Assembly: GCA_050008575.1 (NCBI GenBank)
Contig: JBEKMJ010000002.1
Coordinates: forward strand, 1 to 64,000
Direction of reading: 5' to 3'
DNA length: 64,000 bases
Origin: Bog-159 sp050008575
Lineage (GTDB): Bacteria > Acidobacteriota > Terriglobia > Bryobacterales > Bryobacteraceae
Both the position numbers and the translations under genes were made by a program. The first letter of the stretch is position 1; the number at the start of each line of letters is the position of its first letter. Shown here in pieces: positions 1 to 8,791 of this stretch. The notes under the pieces are model-generated. The model ran no database searches and was not told the DNA's origin. It was given only the letters and a program-made list of their open reading frames with translations.

Positions 1-1049
1 CCGGAAATCTGCACCTTGGTGGCGCCGGTGGTGGGGGTAAAGCTGGTGGCGGAGGTGAGGGCGTTTCCGCCGGTCACGGTCGTGGAGATGGCCGTGCCCG
101 TAGAGCCCGAGGACAGGTTGCCCATCAGCGCATTGGCCATTTGGTCTCCGGCTTCCACTTGGAACGCGGAAGTGCTGGAGCTGAAGGACAGTTCCTGGCC
201 GCCGTTGGCATCGGTATTGACCGAGGCCGTGATGTTGGCGCCCTTCAAGGCCTGATCCGCCGGCGACGTGCCGCCCGCGGCGTTCGTGATCGCGTTGTTA
301 ATGGCCGTTACCAGGGTGTTGGTATCGCTGACCCCGGCCAGGCTCACCGACAGCGCCACTTTGCTGTTGTCGGAGAATCCGGGCCCCGAAAGGTAGAACA
401 CCGTGGTGCCGGGGGTAGCTGTGGCGTTCGCGTTGTTTGTCACAATCTGGTTTACCGAATGGGTTGCCGAGCCCGTCGAGATGTCGGCCGTGCCGGCCAC
501 CACCTGCATGCCCGTCAGACCCAGAGCCTGCGCGTCCACCGCGGACTTGGAGAGGTTCACCTGCACCTGGCCGTCGGCCGAGGCGGCTGCGGAAGTGGAG
601 CCGGCGCCGCCGCCCAGATAGACGTCCATGGTCGTTGCGTAAGTGCCACCCGTATTCAGCCCGATAGCCTGCGCCTGGCGGTTCAGTTCCGTAATGTCGG
701 TCTGGAACTCCTGGTTCAGACTCGCCCTGGTGGACGTGGTGGAGCTGGATGAAGCCGCTTCCGTCGCCAGGGTCTGCAACCGGTCGAGGATCTGCGAGAT
801 GTTGCTCATGCCGCCATCCATGATCTGGAGTTGCGCGGTGCTGTTGTTGCCGTTGGCCACGCCCTGGGTGATTTGGGCGATTTGGTCGCGATCCGTGTTG
901 GCGACCGCCAGACCGGCCGCGTCGTCGGCCGAGGAGTTGATCCGGTAGCCGGAAGTCAACTGCTGGATCGTGTTGCTCTGAAACATGCTGTTGGTGTTCA
1001 GGTTCTGCTGTGCTACTAAAGAATCGATATTCGTTTGAAGGGAAATCAT
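1..1049 (-). CDS. fliC: Flagellin, N-terminal part (runs off window start)
   Basis: This is the flagellar filament subunit. Reading the minus strand from ATG at 1049 gives MISLQTNIDSLVAQQNL, then a typical flagellin D0/D1 N-terminus with SGYRINSSADDAAGLAVA and an NISQILDRLQTLATEA heptad region. About 349 residues are visible; the C-terminal D0 helix lies beyond base 1. The visible central part (residues ~140-349) is rich in Ser, Thr and Gly, as expected for the variable surface domain. An AAGGA motif precedes the start. It is divergent from the flgM-flgN-flgK-flgL operon, so one intergenic region serves both filament and junction genes. The alternative would be another flagellin paralogue; the family call is secure. 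Confidence 0.95.
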   Translation of the reverse strand, partial: MISLQTNIDSLVAQQNLNTNSMFQSNTIQQLTSGYRINSSADDAAGLAVANTDRDQIAQITQGVANGNNSTAQLQIMDGGMSNISQILDRLQTLATEAASSSSTTSTRASLNQEFQTDITELNRQAQAIGLNTGGTYATTMDVYLGGGAGSTSAAASADGQVQVNLSKSAVDAQALGLTGMQVVAGTADISTGSATHSVNQIVTNNANATATPGTTVFYLSGPGFSDNSKVALSVSLAGVSDTNTLVTAINNAITNAAGGTSPADQALKGANITASVNTDANGGQELSFSSSTSAFQVEAGDQMANALMGNLSSGSTGTAISTTVTGGNALTSATSFTPTTGATKVQIS

Positions 1050-1207
1050 TGGATAATCCTTATTTTTGAAATTTCCCGGCGTCTTGCCGGGGCGGCGGCT
1101 CTCGCTGCCTACGGTTTTCATATCGGCGGAAGGCCGGCCGTCCCCGAAAGAATCTCTACTTAGGGAGATTTGCGTAGAACCGGAGTCCCGCATCGCGCGC
1201 CCTCTTC

Positions 1208-1234
1208 TAAAGTTCCCGCCGCTTGTGCCGATAA
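1208..1234 (+). promoter_or_regulatory. Sigma-28 (FliA) promoter for the flgM operon
   Basis: The sequence reads TAAAGTTC, then exactly 11 bases, then GCCGATAA. This matches the known sigma-28 consensus (TAAAGTTT-N11-GCCGATAA) at 15 of 16 positions. It lies 31 bases before the flgM start codon and points towards flgM-flgN-flgK-flgL, which are class-3 or late flagellar genes in other bacteria. Confidence 0.85.
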
Positions 1235-1265
1235 GGTAGCCAGGAGCGACAAAAGGTCCCGGTAT

Positions 1266-1550
1266 ATGCGAGTCGACGACAGCAACCTCACCAATCAGGT
1301 TTCCTCCACCGCCAGCCGCGCCGCGGAATCGCAGCGCATCCAAGTGGACACCGCCACATCCGCGGGTTCCGCGGGCGCCGCGGCCGGGGATCGCGTGGAT
1401 CTCTCCGGGCTCGCGGGCCGGATTTCGCAATCCATGCAAGCCCTTGCCAGCCAGACGGCGCAACGCGTCGGGCAATTGCACAAGGACTTCAGCGCAGGCC
1501 GTTACCAGCCGGATGCGCAGCGGATCGCCGGCGCCATGGCGAGGTCCTGA
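1266..1550 (+). CDS. flgM: FlgM-like anti-sigma-28 factor
   Basis: A 94-residue protein that should bind and inhibit FliA until the hook is complete. The first ~45 residues are Ser/Ala/Thr-rich and probably disordered. The C-terminal half carries the FlgM signature: DRVDLSGLAGRI, followed by a helix, and ending with a segment like the family motif RxxxVxxLxxxxxxGxYxxDxxxIAxxM (here RVGQLHKDFSAGRYQPDAQRI). The ATG at 1266 is preferred over an upstream in-frame ATG at 1170, because 1170 lies before the sigma-28 promoter and an AAAGGT ribosome site sits just upstream of 1266. It is the first gene of flgMNKL, so it is itself under sigma-28 control, giving the usual feedback loop. Confidence 0.85.
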   Translation: MRVDDSNLTNQVSSTASRAAESQRIQVDTATSAGSAGAAAGDRVDLSGLAGRISQSMQALASQTAQRVGQLHKDFSAGRYQPDAQRIAGAMARS

Positions 1551-1554
1551 AAAC

Positions 1555-1920
1555 ATGCGGGAGCCCGATCTGCAGGGAATGCTGGCGGCGGCCGAGGCGC
1601 GGGTGCGCGGGGCGCGTGCATTACTGGTGCGGCCGCGCGCCTGCAATCCGGACGAGTGTATCACCCTGTTTCGCGAGGCGCAGGGTTATTTGGAGTGGTT
1701 TCGCGACAGCCTTCCGTCAGTCGGGCAGGCCGATGGCAGCCTGCGCCGACAGGCCGCCGGCTTGGCCGGCGAGATTCGCCAGGCTGGCGTCCTGATTGAG
1801 CAAGCCGCGCTCCGCGGCCGCCGCTGGCTGGAGCGCCTGCGCCCGGCGCCCCCCGAATACACCGCCTCCGGCTGCCGCGCGCCGCGCGATGTCCGCGGAC
1901 ATATCTCTTATCTAGGATAG
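1555..1920 (+). CDS. flgN: FlgN-like export chaperone (probable)
   Basis: A 121-residue, Arg/Ala/Glu-rich, largely helical protein starting four bases after the flgM stop and ending five bases before flgK. FlgN is the cytoplasmic chaperone that delivers FlgK and FlgL to the flagellar exporter; its sequence is poorly conserved. Support here is positional (between flgM and flgK) plus size and predicted helicity, not a strong motif. The ATG at 1555 gives tight spacing to flgM; a longer in-frame extension begins inside flgM and is unlikely. If it is not FlgN, it would be an unassigned flagellar-operon protein. Confidence 0.6.
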   Translation: MREPDLQGMLAAAEARVRGARALLVRPRACNPDECITLFREAQGYLEWFRDSLPSVGQADGSLRRQAAGLAGEIRQAGVLIEQAALRGRRWLERLRPAPPEYTASGCRAPRDVRGHISYLG

Positions 1921-1925
1921 ACACC

Positions 1926-3356
1926 ATGAGTTCCCTGAGTTCTACCTTGCTCGGAGCGTCCAGTGCCCTGCAGGCGTTCCAATACGCCTTGAATGTCACC
2001 CAGAATAACATCGACAACGCCTCTACTCCGGATTACGCCAATCAAAATGTGCAACTCCAGGCCGCTCGCTTCGACCCGGCCGTGGGACTTACCGGAGGTG
2101 TGGCGGACGGTCCGCTGGTGGACACCCGCGATCTGTTGGCCGAGAGCGACGTTTGGCAGCAGGCCGGCGCCCAGGGCGACGCCAGCGCCCAGTCGAGCGC
2201 CCTCACCGCCGTCCAGAATGCCGTGCCCGTATCAGCCGGAGGAGGTATCCCCGCGGCGCTGACCACCTTCTTCAGCGACGTATCGGCCTGGAGCGCCGCG
2301 CCCGCCAGCGGCAGCGCTCAACAGAGTGTGCTGGTGGCCGCCGGTTCGCTGGCCCAAAGCTTCCAGACCACGGCGGCCGGCGTGGCCACCGCTTCCACCT
2401 CCATCAGCCAGGACATCGGCGACACGGTCGGCCAAGTCAATCAATTGACCAGCCAGATCGCCGGCCTGAATGCGCAGATACAGAACGGCGGGTCGAAGGA
2501 CGAAGGGTTGCAAGCCCAGTTGTACAGTTCGCTCGAAACCCTTTCCGGACTGGTCAATGTCGGCGTCCTCCAACAGCCGGATGGCAGCGTCAACGTGACT
2601 TTATCGAGCGGCGCCGCGCTAGTCATGGGCAGCCAGTCCTATGCATTGACCGCGGGGAATGCCCCCGCCAGCGCCCAATCGTCCAATCCCCTGGCGCCGC
2701 CCGACATCGACATCCAGGCGGCGGACGGCTCGGTGGTGAACGGCCAGATTACATCCGGCTCCCTGGCCGGCCTGCTGCAGGTCCGAAACGTCACCATACC
2801 CGGCTTGATCGGCGACAGCGGCCAGCCCGGCGCGCTCAATCTGCTCGCCACCCAAATAGCCGGCGATGTAAACGCGATCGTCAGCCAGGGTTCCGTCGCG
2901 CCGGGTGCGGCCCCCAGCGGCCTGGGCCTGTTTACCACACCGGATCCAGCCAACCCCACGGCATCCGCGTCCACCATGGCGGTCAACCCGGGCATGACCG
3001 CCAGTCAATTGCCGGCGGTAGACCAGAATGGCGTTCCCAATGGGGTGCCGTTGGCGATCGGAGCGTTGGCCAACTCCGCCGCGGCCGGGCTGGGCTCGGC
3101 CGGCTACACGGCGTTTTATGGGGATGCCGCCGCGCTGGTCGGATCTCAATTGAACCAGGCGCAGAGCAATCAGACTGTCACCGCACAGACTCTGGCCCAG
3201 GCCCAGAGCATGCGCCAGACCGACTCGGGCGTGTCGCTCGACGCCGAAGCCATCAACGTTCTGCAATTCCAGGCGGGCTACCAGGCGGTCGCCAAAATGG
3301 TGAGCACCCTGCAGACCCTCACCCAAGCGCTGATCGACATGATTCCAAACTCCTGA
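1926..3356 (+). CDS. flgK: Flagellar hook-associated protein 1 (FlgK)
   Basis: A 476-residue protein forming the first hook-filament junction ring. It has the conserved N-terminal rod/hook helix (SSALQAFQYALNVTQNNIDNASTPDYANQ, read here as residues ~13-42) shared by FlgK, FlgE and FlgG, a coiled segment near residues 150-185 (DTVGQVNQLTSQIAGLNAQI), and the C-terminal VSLDAEAINVLQFQAGYQA motif typical of FlgK. At 476 residues it is a short FlgK; the middle domain is compact. It follows flgN by five bases and precedes flgL by 13 bases in the same operon. No frameshift is seen. Confidence 0.93.
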   Translation: MSSLSSTLLGASSALQAFQYALNVTQNNIDNASTPDYANQNVQLQAARFDPAVGLTGGVADGPLVDTRDLLAESDVWQQAGAQGDASAQSSALTAVQNAVPVSAGGGIPAALTTFFSDVSAWSAAPASGSAQQSVLVAAGSLAQSFQTTAAGVATASTSISQDIGDTVGQVNQLTSQIAGLNAQIQNGGSKDEGLQAQLYSSLETLSGLVNVGVLQQPDGSVNVTLSSGAALVMGSQSYALTAGNAPASAQSSNPLAPPDIDIQAADGSVVNGQITSGSLAGLLQVRNVTIPGLIGDSGQPGALNLLATQIAGDVNAIVSQGSVAPGAAPSGLGLFTTPDPANPTASASTMAVNPGMTASQLPAVDQNGVPNGVPLAIGALANSAAAGLGSAGYTAFYGDAAALVGSQLNQAQSNQTVTAQTLAQAQSMRQTDSGVSLDAEAINVLQFQAGYQAVAKMVSTLQTLTQALIDMIPNS

Positions 3357-3369
3357 AACCGGCACCCTT

Positions 3370-4299
3370 ATGATCCCCAGCGTCAATCCAAACTCCGCCA
3401 TCTTCCTCAGCAACTTGCAGCAGATCGAAAACCGCATGAGCACCGCCGAACAACAGCTCTCCTCCGGGCTGCGCGTTTCCGTGGCCTCCGACGATCCCGA
3501 TGAGATCTCCAGCATCTTGCAATTGCGCGCCCAAATCGCAGGCGTGCAACAGACGCAGGAAAACCTCTCCAACGTGACCCCGCAAGTGGAGGCCGGCGAG
3601 AACGCCATCCAGCAGGCCATCCAAGTGCTGGATACGGCCACTTCTCTGGCTACCGAGGCCGTGGGGAGCACGTCGACCGCCACCGAGCGGCTCGATGAAG
3701 CCACCCAGGTGCAGGGCATCCTACAGCAGTTGGTCAGCCTGAGCCAAACCGGAATGAACGGACAATATATCTTCAGCGGCGACCAGGGCGGGCAACCCCA
3801 GTACAGCCTGGCCGCCGATGGCAACTCCGTCCAGCAGAACTTCACGGCTGGCGCTCCCCCTCAAATCGCCGATCCCAATGGCGTGATGATCACCCTCGGA
3901 TTAACCTCCCAGCAGATCTTCGACGATCAGGCGGACGGCAGCTCCGGGAGCGGCAACCCGGCGCCCGATAACGTCTTCGCGGCGGTGACCGGCCTGCTGA
4001 GCGCGCTGCAGAATAACGACGTCGCCGGTATTCAGTCGGCCTTGACGAACTTACAGGCCGCCTCGACGCATTTGAACGATGAAAGCAGCGTCTACGGCGC
4101 GGCGCAGAACAACCTCACCGCCGCCGGCAACACCGCCGGACAGACTCTCGTCCAATTGCAAACGTCGCTGAGCAACGAGCAGGATGCGGACGCGGCCCAA
4201 GCCTCTCTGGATTTGACCCAAGCCACCACCGATGAGCAAGCCGCCATGTCGGCGCAGGCCATGCTTAAGCCCCAAAGCCTGTTCACCTATTTGGGATGA
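3370..4299 (+). CDS. flgL: Flagellar hook-associated protein 3 (FlgL)
   Basis: A 309-residue junction protein linking FlgK to the filament. The N-terminus resembles flagellin (FLSNLQQIENRMSTAEQQLSSGLRV, residues ~12-36, then SDDPDEISSILQLRAQI), and the C-terminus closes with a long helix (SLSNEQDADAAQASLDLTQA). The central part (residues ~130-215) is the variable region, with GQYIFSGDQGGQPQY, a segment common in FlgL. It is the last gene of the flgMNKL operon. Its stop is followed within 30 bases by the convergent acyl-CoA ligase gene and a short hairpin. Confidence 0.92.
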   Translation: MIPSVNPNSAIFLSNLQQIENRMSTAEQQLSSGLRVSVASDDPDEISSILQLRAQIAGVQQTQENLSNVTPQVEAGENAIQQAIQVLDTATSLATEAVGSTSTATERLDEATQVQGILQQLVSLSQTGMNGQYIFSGDQGGQPQYSLAADGNSVQQNFTAGAPPQIADPNGVMITLGLTSQQIFDDQADGSSGSGNPAPDNVFAAVTGLLSALQNNDVAGIQSALTNLQAASTHLNDESSVYGAAQNNLTAAGNTAGQTLVQLQTSLSNEQDADAAQASLDLTQATTDEQAAMSAQAMLKPQSLFTYLG

Positions 4300-4327
4300 G
4301 CCGCATCTTTGGGATGAGCCTCATCCC
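4290..4327. terminator. Direct repeat and hairpin between convergent genes
   Basis: The 13-base word TTTGGGATGAGCC occurs twice just after flgL. The second copy forms a perfect 7-bp stem, GGGATGA-GCC-TCATCCC (4311-4327), which overlaps the stop codon of the convergent ligase gene. It could act as a bidirectional terminator, but there is no T-tract, so this is tentative. Confidence 0.35.
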
Positions 4328-5910
4328 TGCACGCGCTTGGCCCGCCCTGCCCAGAACATCTCGCGCAACTCCCGCTTTACGATCTTGCCCGTGCCGGTCT
4401 TGGGCAGCGCCGTCTCCAGGAATTCAAAGCTGCGCGGGATTTTGAATTTGGCGATGCGCCCGGCCAGAAACTCGCACAGTTGCTCGGCCGTCAGCGCCTG
4501 ACCCGGCTTCAGCACCACGAAAGCCGCCGGGATTTCGCCCCATTTGTCGTCGGGCGCCGACACCACCGCGCATTCCAGAACCGCCGGATGCGCGAAAATC
4601 GCGCTCTCTACTTCGAGTGAAGAGATGTTCTCCCCGCCGCTGATGATGATGTCCTTCTTCCGGTCCACGATGTGGATATAGTTCTCCCGGTCCCACACGG
4701 CCATGTCGCCCGAGTGAAACCAGCCATGGGTCATCACTGCGGCGGTCCCCTGCGGGTCTTTGTAATAGCCGTCCATCACTCCGTCGCCGCGGATTACTAC
4801 CTCGCCCACCGTCTGCATATCCCGCGGCACATCTTGCATGTGCAGATCCACCACGCGGATCTCGACCCCCGGTATCGGCCAACCGGCCATCGCCTGGTGC
4901 CCCAGGCGGTCGGCTTCGTCGGCGTACTCCACGGTTCCCTTGCGCCGCGCCGAACTGGCCACCGGACAGGTCTCCGTCAGCCCGTAGCCGGCCATGGCCG
5001 CGCAGTGGAAAGCCTGCTCCAGGCGCCCGATCAGTTCCGGCGATGCCGCCGCGCCGCCCACATGAATCTCCCGCAGACTCGATAAATCGAACTGCCCCCG
5101 ATCCGGCGCGTTCAGCAGCGCGTTCGCCATGGTCGGCACCAGCGACATGGCCGTGGCGTTCTCTTCCTGAATCAGCCGGAAGACCAGCGTGGGATCGAAT
5201 CGCCGCACCATAACCTGTTTGATCCCCATCATGGTGGAAGCCTGCGGCCGGCCCCATCCGTTGGCGTGGAACAGCGGGATGGTGTGCAGTTCCACTGCCG
5301 TATCGTCGTGATTAAACGTGCCGGCCACCGCCAGCGCGTGCAGGTACAGCGTGCGGTGCGACAGCATCACGCCCTTGGGCGCTCCCGTGCTGCCGCTAGT
5401 GTAGAACAACTCCGCGATGGCGTTTTCGTCGAAAGAAAAGATGTCGGGCCGTTCGATCCGCCCGCGCGCCAGCAACTCCGCATATGTGCAATCAGCCAGC
5501 GGACCGGCATCGTTAATGGTCACGTACCGCGCGATGGCCGGACAAGCCTTGCGAATGTGCTCCACCAACGGGGCGAAATCGTTTTCGAAGATCAGCATTT
5601 TCGCTTCGGAGTGGTTCAGTATGGCCACCAACTCGGGCGGCGTCAGCCGGACGTTGAGCGGCATCACCACCGCATGCGCCAGCACTACGCCATAATAGCC
5701 TTCCAGCAGAGCGGCGTTGTTGAAGCTCAAATACGCCACCCGGTCGCCGGGCCGGATGCCTTCGGCCATCAGCCCCGCGGCCAGCCGTTCGCAGCGCTCG
5801 CCGAACTGCGCGTAGGTCGCGCGGCCGGCGCCCGACACCACGCCCACTTTACTGCCATATAAATCGACGCCCCGGTATAAGCACCGCACCGGCGTCAACG
5901 GAACAATCAT
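4321..5910 (-). CDS. AMP-dependent fatty acyl-CoA synthetase/ligase
   Basis: A 529-residue ANL-superfamily enzyme that should activate a carboxylic acid with ATP to an acyl-adenylate and transfer it to CoA. Visible motifs are the phosphate-binding loop LFYTSGSTGAPKG, the adenine-binding YGLTETCP, the hinge region GWFHSGDMAVWD...HIVDRKKDIIISGGENI, and the C-terminal catalytic lysine in PKTGTGKI. Length and motifs fit the medium/long-chain acyl-CoA ligases (FadD/AlkK-like). The substrate cannot be fixed from sequence. It stands alone between the flagellar operon and a 173-base gap, and is convergent to flgL. Confidence 0.9.
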   Translation of the reverse strand: MIVPLTPVRCLYRGVDLYGSKVGVVSGAGRATYAQFGERCERLAAGLMAEGIRPGDRVAYLSFNNAALLEGYYGVVLAHAVVMPLNVRLTPPELVAILNHSEAKMLIFENDFAPLVEHIRKACPAIARYVTINDAGPLADCTYAELLARGRIERPDIFSFDENAIAELFYTSGSTGAPKGVMLSHRTLYLHALAVAGTFNHDDTAVELHTIPLFHANGWGRPQASTMMGIKQVMVRRFDPTLVFRLIQEENATAMSLVPTMANALLNAPDRGQFDLSSLREIHVGGAAASPELIGRLEQAFHCAAMAGYGLTETCPVASSARRKGTVEYADEADRLGHQAMAGWPIPGVEIRVVDLHMQDVPRDMQTVGEVVIRGDGVMDGYYKDPQGTAAVMTHGWFHSGDMAVWDRENYIHIVDRKKDIIISGGENISSLEVESAIFAHPAVLECAVVSAPDDKWGEIPAAFVVLKPGQALTAEQLCEFLAGRIAKFKIPRSFEFLETALPKTGTGKIVKRELREMFWAGRAKRVQG

Positions 5911-6083
5911 AAATGCCTCCTGTTAAGACACTGATATTGTACGAGGAATCGGAGGGCGATGGCCGGTTTGGGTTCGCTGCGGTTCAGTTGGGAGTGCGGA
6001 CGCGACAATTGAAGGGGGAGTTGTGGACGGCGGTGTGCCGGAACCGGCGGGCCCGGCCGGCCTACGGGGCGCGCAAGCTGCCG

Positions 6084-6272
6084 TTAATGACGCTTCACCG
6101 CCGGGCGCTTCCCGGCCTGATGGCCCATTTTCTTGCCACCCTTAAACTTCCTGGCCTTATATTTCTTGAACTTATGTGTCTTGTAACTGGTCTTAGCCAG
6201 CGCCGGCGTCTGCACGGGCAGCCACAGGCCCGCGCCGATCATAAGAGCCGGCAGGACAAATCGGAGTCGCAT
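6084..6272 (-). CDS. Small secreted lysine-rich basic peptide
   Basis: A 62-residue protein with a hydrophobic signal peptide (RLRFVLPALMIGAGLWLPV... ending at PALA) and a very basic mature part with repeated K-aromatic/K pairs (KTHKFKKYKARKFKGGKKM). No family is recognised. The ATG at 6272 is used; a GTG one codon earlier (6275) is also possible and both sit almost on top of the AGAGG ribosome site. It begins 10 bases after the rhomboid stop, so the two are probably cotranscribed. After signal cleavage it would be a short periplasmic polycation. Confidence 0.55.
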   Translation of the reverse strand: MRLRFVLPALMIGAGLWLPVQTPALAKTSYKTHKFKKYKARKFKGGKKMGHQAGKRPAVKRH

Positions 6273-6282
6273 CACCTCTATT

Positions 6283-7116
6283 TTATTGCACGGCCGAAGT
6301 AAACGACAAGTACATCATTAGGAAACATCCAGCCGTTAACGCCACCGAAGCCATCGCTGCCCCCCGCCAGACCCGCTCGCTCCAGGCCGTCTCAACGCGC
6401 GGCGTGCCGGCCAGATACGCGACGCCGTATCCGGCCGCCAGTCCGCCAATGTGCGCGGCATTATCGATATGCAGTCCAGGCAGCACGCCGAGGATCAAAA
6501 TGTAGGCCGCCCAACGCACATACATGCCCTGGACTGCGGCGCCCGACGACGTATGCCTGTTCCGCACGCCCAGTGCAATCATCGCGCCCAGCAGGCCCAT
6601 GATTCCGGCCGATGCGCCCACCGACAGCGCGGTGGTCCAGAATGTGCTCAGCAGAAACCCGAACACCGTGGCCAGAAAATAGACCACGATCAGCCGGCTG
6701 GCGCCATAAACAACTTCCACCTGCGCGCCCAAATCGAACAGCACCCACGAATTCATGCCGATGTGCAGCAGCCCGCCGTGCAGAAACCCCGCCGTCACCA
6801 ACCGCCACCACTGGCCGTAGCCCAGGATGGCGAGCCGGTATTTAGCCCCGAATTGCAGCAGCGTCTGCCCGTCCACAGTCATGAAGCTCCCGCCGGCCTG
6901 CTGGCTGGCCACCACGGTCGCCAGATACAGGCCGACATTGATCGTCAGGATGATCATGGTCACGAACCGGGCGTGCGGAATAAACCCGCCCATCACGGCG
7001 CCCGCATCGCGCCGCTCCACGGCGCGCGGCCCCACCCGCTCGTTGCAATAAGGACAAACCTTGTCGTGAGTCGTGATGAACGCCCGGCAATTCGGGCACA
7101 TGCGGCGCTGGTCCAT
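6283..7116 (-). CDS. Rhomboid family intramembrane serine protease with zinc ribbon
   Basis: A 277-residue membrane protease. The N-terminus is a zinc ribbon with two CxxC pairs (Cys7/10 and Cys21/24), followed by a rhomboid core: HGGLLHIGMNSW (His and Asn of the oxyanion region, residues ~113-123), the nucleophile Ser169 in GASAG, and the catalytic His222 in AHIGG. Six or seven hydrophobic segments are visible between residues 50 and 275. Rhomboids cleave substrates within the membrane. The ribbon-rhomboid arrangement is common in soil bacteria, but the substrate is unknown. It is cotranscribed with the small basic peptide downstream and divergent from the RhaT-like gene. Confidence 0.88.
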   Translation of the reverse strand: MDQRRMCPNCRAFITTHDKVCPYCNERVGPRAVERRDAGAVMGGFIPHARFVTMIILTINVGLYLATVVASQQAGGSFMTVDGQTLLQFGAKYRLAILGYGQWWRLVTAGFLHGGLLHIGMNSWVLFDLGAQVEVVYGASRLIVVYFLATVFGFLLSTFWTTALSVGASAGIMGLLGAMIALGVRNRHTSSGAAVQGMYVRWAAYILILGVLPGLHIDNAAHIGGLAAGYGVAYLAGTPRVETAWSERVWRGAAMASVALTAGCFLMMYLSFTSAVQ

Positions 7117-7221
7117 GCATCCTCATTGTACATGGAGGGCGGGCTTTAGCCGGCGCGGCACTTGAATCCCGCCGGCTTGCTTGACCACACCGCCACTGCC
7201 AATTACACTCGGGCTTACCCC

Positions 7222-8403
7222 ATGACCGCCAACCCCATGCTCGGCGTCTTCCTCCACTGGCTGGGAGGCCTGTCCTCCGCCAGTTTCTACCTGGGCTATC
7301 GAGGGGTGAAACACTGGGCCTGGGAGACCTACTGGCTGGCCGGCGGAGTGTTCAGTTGGATCGTCATGCCCTGGCTGCTGGCCCTGACCATGACCAACGA
7401 CCTGTTCGCCGTCCTGCGCGAGACTCCCGCCAGCAGCCTCTTCTGGGCCTTCGCCTTCGGCGTGCTCTGGGGCACGGGCGGTCTCACCTTCGGACTGACC
7501 ATGCGTTACCTGGGCCTGTCGCTCGGCATGGCCGTGGCGCTCGGATATACCGCGGCTTTCGGCACGCTCCTGCCGCCTATCTTCCGCGGCGAGTTCGCGA
7601 AGCAAGTGCTCGGCACGCACTCCGGCCTGGTGATCCTCTGCGGCGTGGCGTTCTGCTTAGCCGGCATTGCGTTTGCCGGCGCGGCGGGCATCTCCAAGGA
7701 ACGCGAGCTGTCCGAAGAGCAGAAGCGCGCGGCCATAAGCGAGTTCAGCCTGAAGCGCGGCCTGCTGGTGGCCACTTTCTGCGGCATCATGAGCGCCTGT
7801 TTCGCCTACGGACTGGCGGCCGGCGATCCCATCAAGCAAATCACCCTGCGGCATGGGACGCCGGTCTTGTGGCAAGGTCTGCCCGTGCTGGTCGTGGTTC
7901 TGGTCGGAGGCTTCACCACCAACTTCATCTGGTGCATGATCCTGAATATCCGCAACCGGACCGGCTATCAGTACTTCAGCGCGAAGCTGCGCGGCGGAAT
8001 CCCCGCGCGTGCAGCGGAGCCGATTCTCGAAACCGCCACAGACGCGCCCGGCGAGGAAATGGCTGTCGCCGTGTCCTCGCCCCGTACGCAATCCGGTGTG
8101 CCCGCAAGAGCGCCCATGCTGGCCAACTACTGCTTCTGCGCCATCGCCGGCACGACCTGGTATATGCAGTTCTTCTTCTATACCATGGGTGAAACGCAGA
8201 TGGGCAGCTTCAAGTTCTCCAGTTGGACGCTGCACATGGCCAGCATCATCATCTTCAGCACGCTGTGGGGCATCGCGCTGAAAGAGTGGAAAGGCGTCGG
8301 CACGCGCACCAAGTGGCTGGTCGCGCTAAGCCTGTTCGTGCTGGTGGCGTCTACGGTAATAGTGGGATACGGGAATTTTCTGGGGCGCGCTGGGGCGCGG
8401 TAG
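7222..8403 (+). CDS. rhaT: L-rhamnose:H+ symporter-like permease (RhaT family)
   Basis: A 393-residue integral membrane protein with about ten hydrophobic helices. It aligns by eye with E. coli RhaT: SFYLGYRGVKHWAWETYW near the start, the LTMRYLGLSLGMAVALGYTAAFGTL segment (residues ~92-116), a cytoplasmic loop with the FSLKRGLL motif (~residue 175), WYMQFFFYTMGE (~residue 313), and LKEWKG near the end. A loop at ~265-300 is longer than in E. coli. The ATG at 7222 matches the RhaT N-terminus better than the upstream ATG at 7162. No rhamnose catabolic genes are adjacent, so the sugar is inferred from the family only. Confidence 0.82.
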   Translation: MTANPMLGVFLHWLGGLSSASFYLGYRGVKHWAWETYWLAGGVFSWIVMPWLLALTMTNDLFAVLRETPASSLFWAFAFGVLWGTGGLTFGLTMRYLGLSLGMAVALGYTAAFGTLLPPIFRGEFAKQVLGTHSGLVILCGVAFCLAGIAFAGAAGISKERELSEEQKRAAISEFSLKRGLLVATFCGIMSACFAYGLAAGDPIKQITLRHGTPVLWQGLPVLVVVLVGGFTTNFIWCMILNIRNRTGYQYFSAKLRGGIPARAAEPILETATDAPGEEMAVAVSSPRTQSGVPARAPMLANYCFCAIAGTTWYMQFFFYTMGETQMGSFKFSSWTLHMASIIIFSTLWGIALKEWKGVGTRTKWLVALSLFVLVASTVIVGYGNFLGRAGAR

Positions 8404-8791
8404 CGCGGGCTTCTGCCGGTGACCGCCGGCAGACCCACCAGGCTCCAAATACGCCGGGACAGCGCGCCAATACTATCTTTAGGTAGTGGGTCAGTTTGCT
8501 TTTGTGCCGCGGATAATCCTGCCCGACGCCACGTAGTTCACAAAATGGAGGGCGGGCAATTCTGCCCGCAGCCGGCTTTCAGCGTGGACGGCCGGGGCCG
8601 TCACCAGGGACAGAAACCCAAGGTCTTGGGGGGCGGGATTTATCCCGCGCGGGGCTTTAGCCCCGCAAGTGGGTTTCTGGAGAGCCGGCTCTGGCCGCCT
8701 GAAAGGCGGCTGCGGCCAAGATTGGCCGCCCTCCAAAACCAACTTGACCCACTACGCCATTAGCCGGCCATACGTCGATGGATCCGGACCC
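8404..8791. repeat. Gene-free stretch with palindromic repeats (types A and B)
   Basis: No gene is supported here. It holds a type-A unit (8533-8576; GTAGTTCACAAAATGGAG then GGGCGGGCAATTCTGCCCGC), which recurs at 28336-28380 and in part at 23288-23314. A type-B unit (8631-8666; two back-to-back palindromes GGGCGGGATTTATCCCGC and GGGGCTTTAGCCCCGC) recurs at 10780-10815. A further palindromic stretch with GCCGCCTGAAAGGCGGC lies near 8695-8735. These look like REP-type dispersed elements. Confidence 0.7.

Noticed and set aside
1120..1127. Sigma-28 promoter for flagellin on the minus strand (GCCGATAT)
   Set aside because: The -10-like half matches but the sequence 11 bases upstream is CGGGGACG-like and does not resemble TAAAGTTT.
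2153..3373. A 406-codon plus-strand frame overlapping flgK
   Set aside because: Arg/Pro-rich shadow of flgK with no homology; flgK frame has all family motifs.
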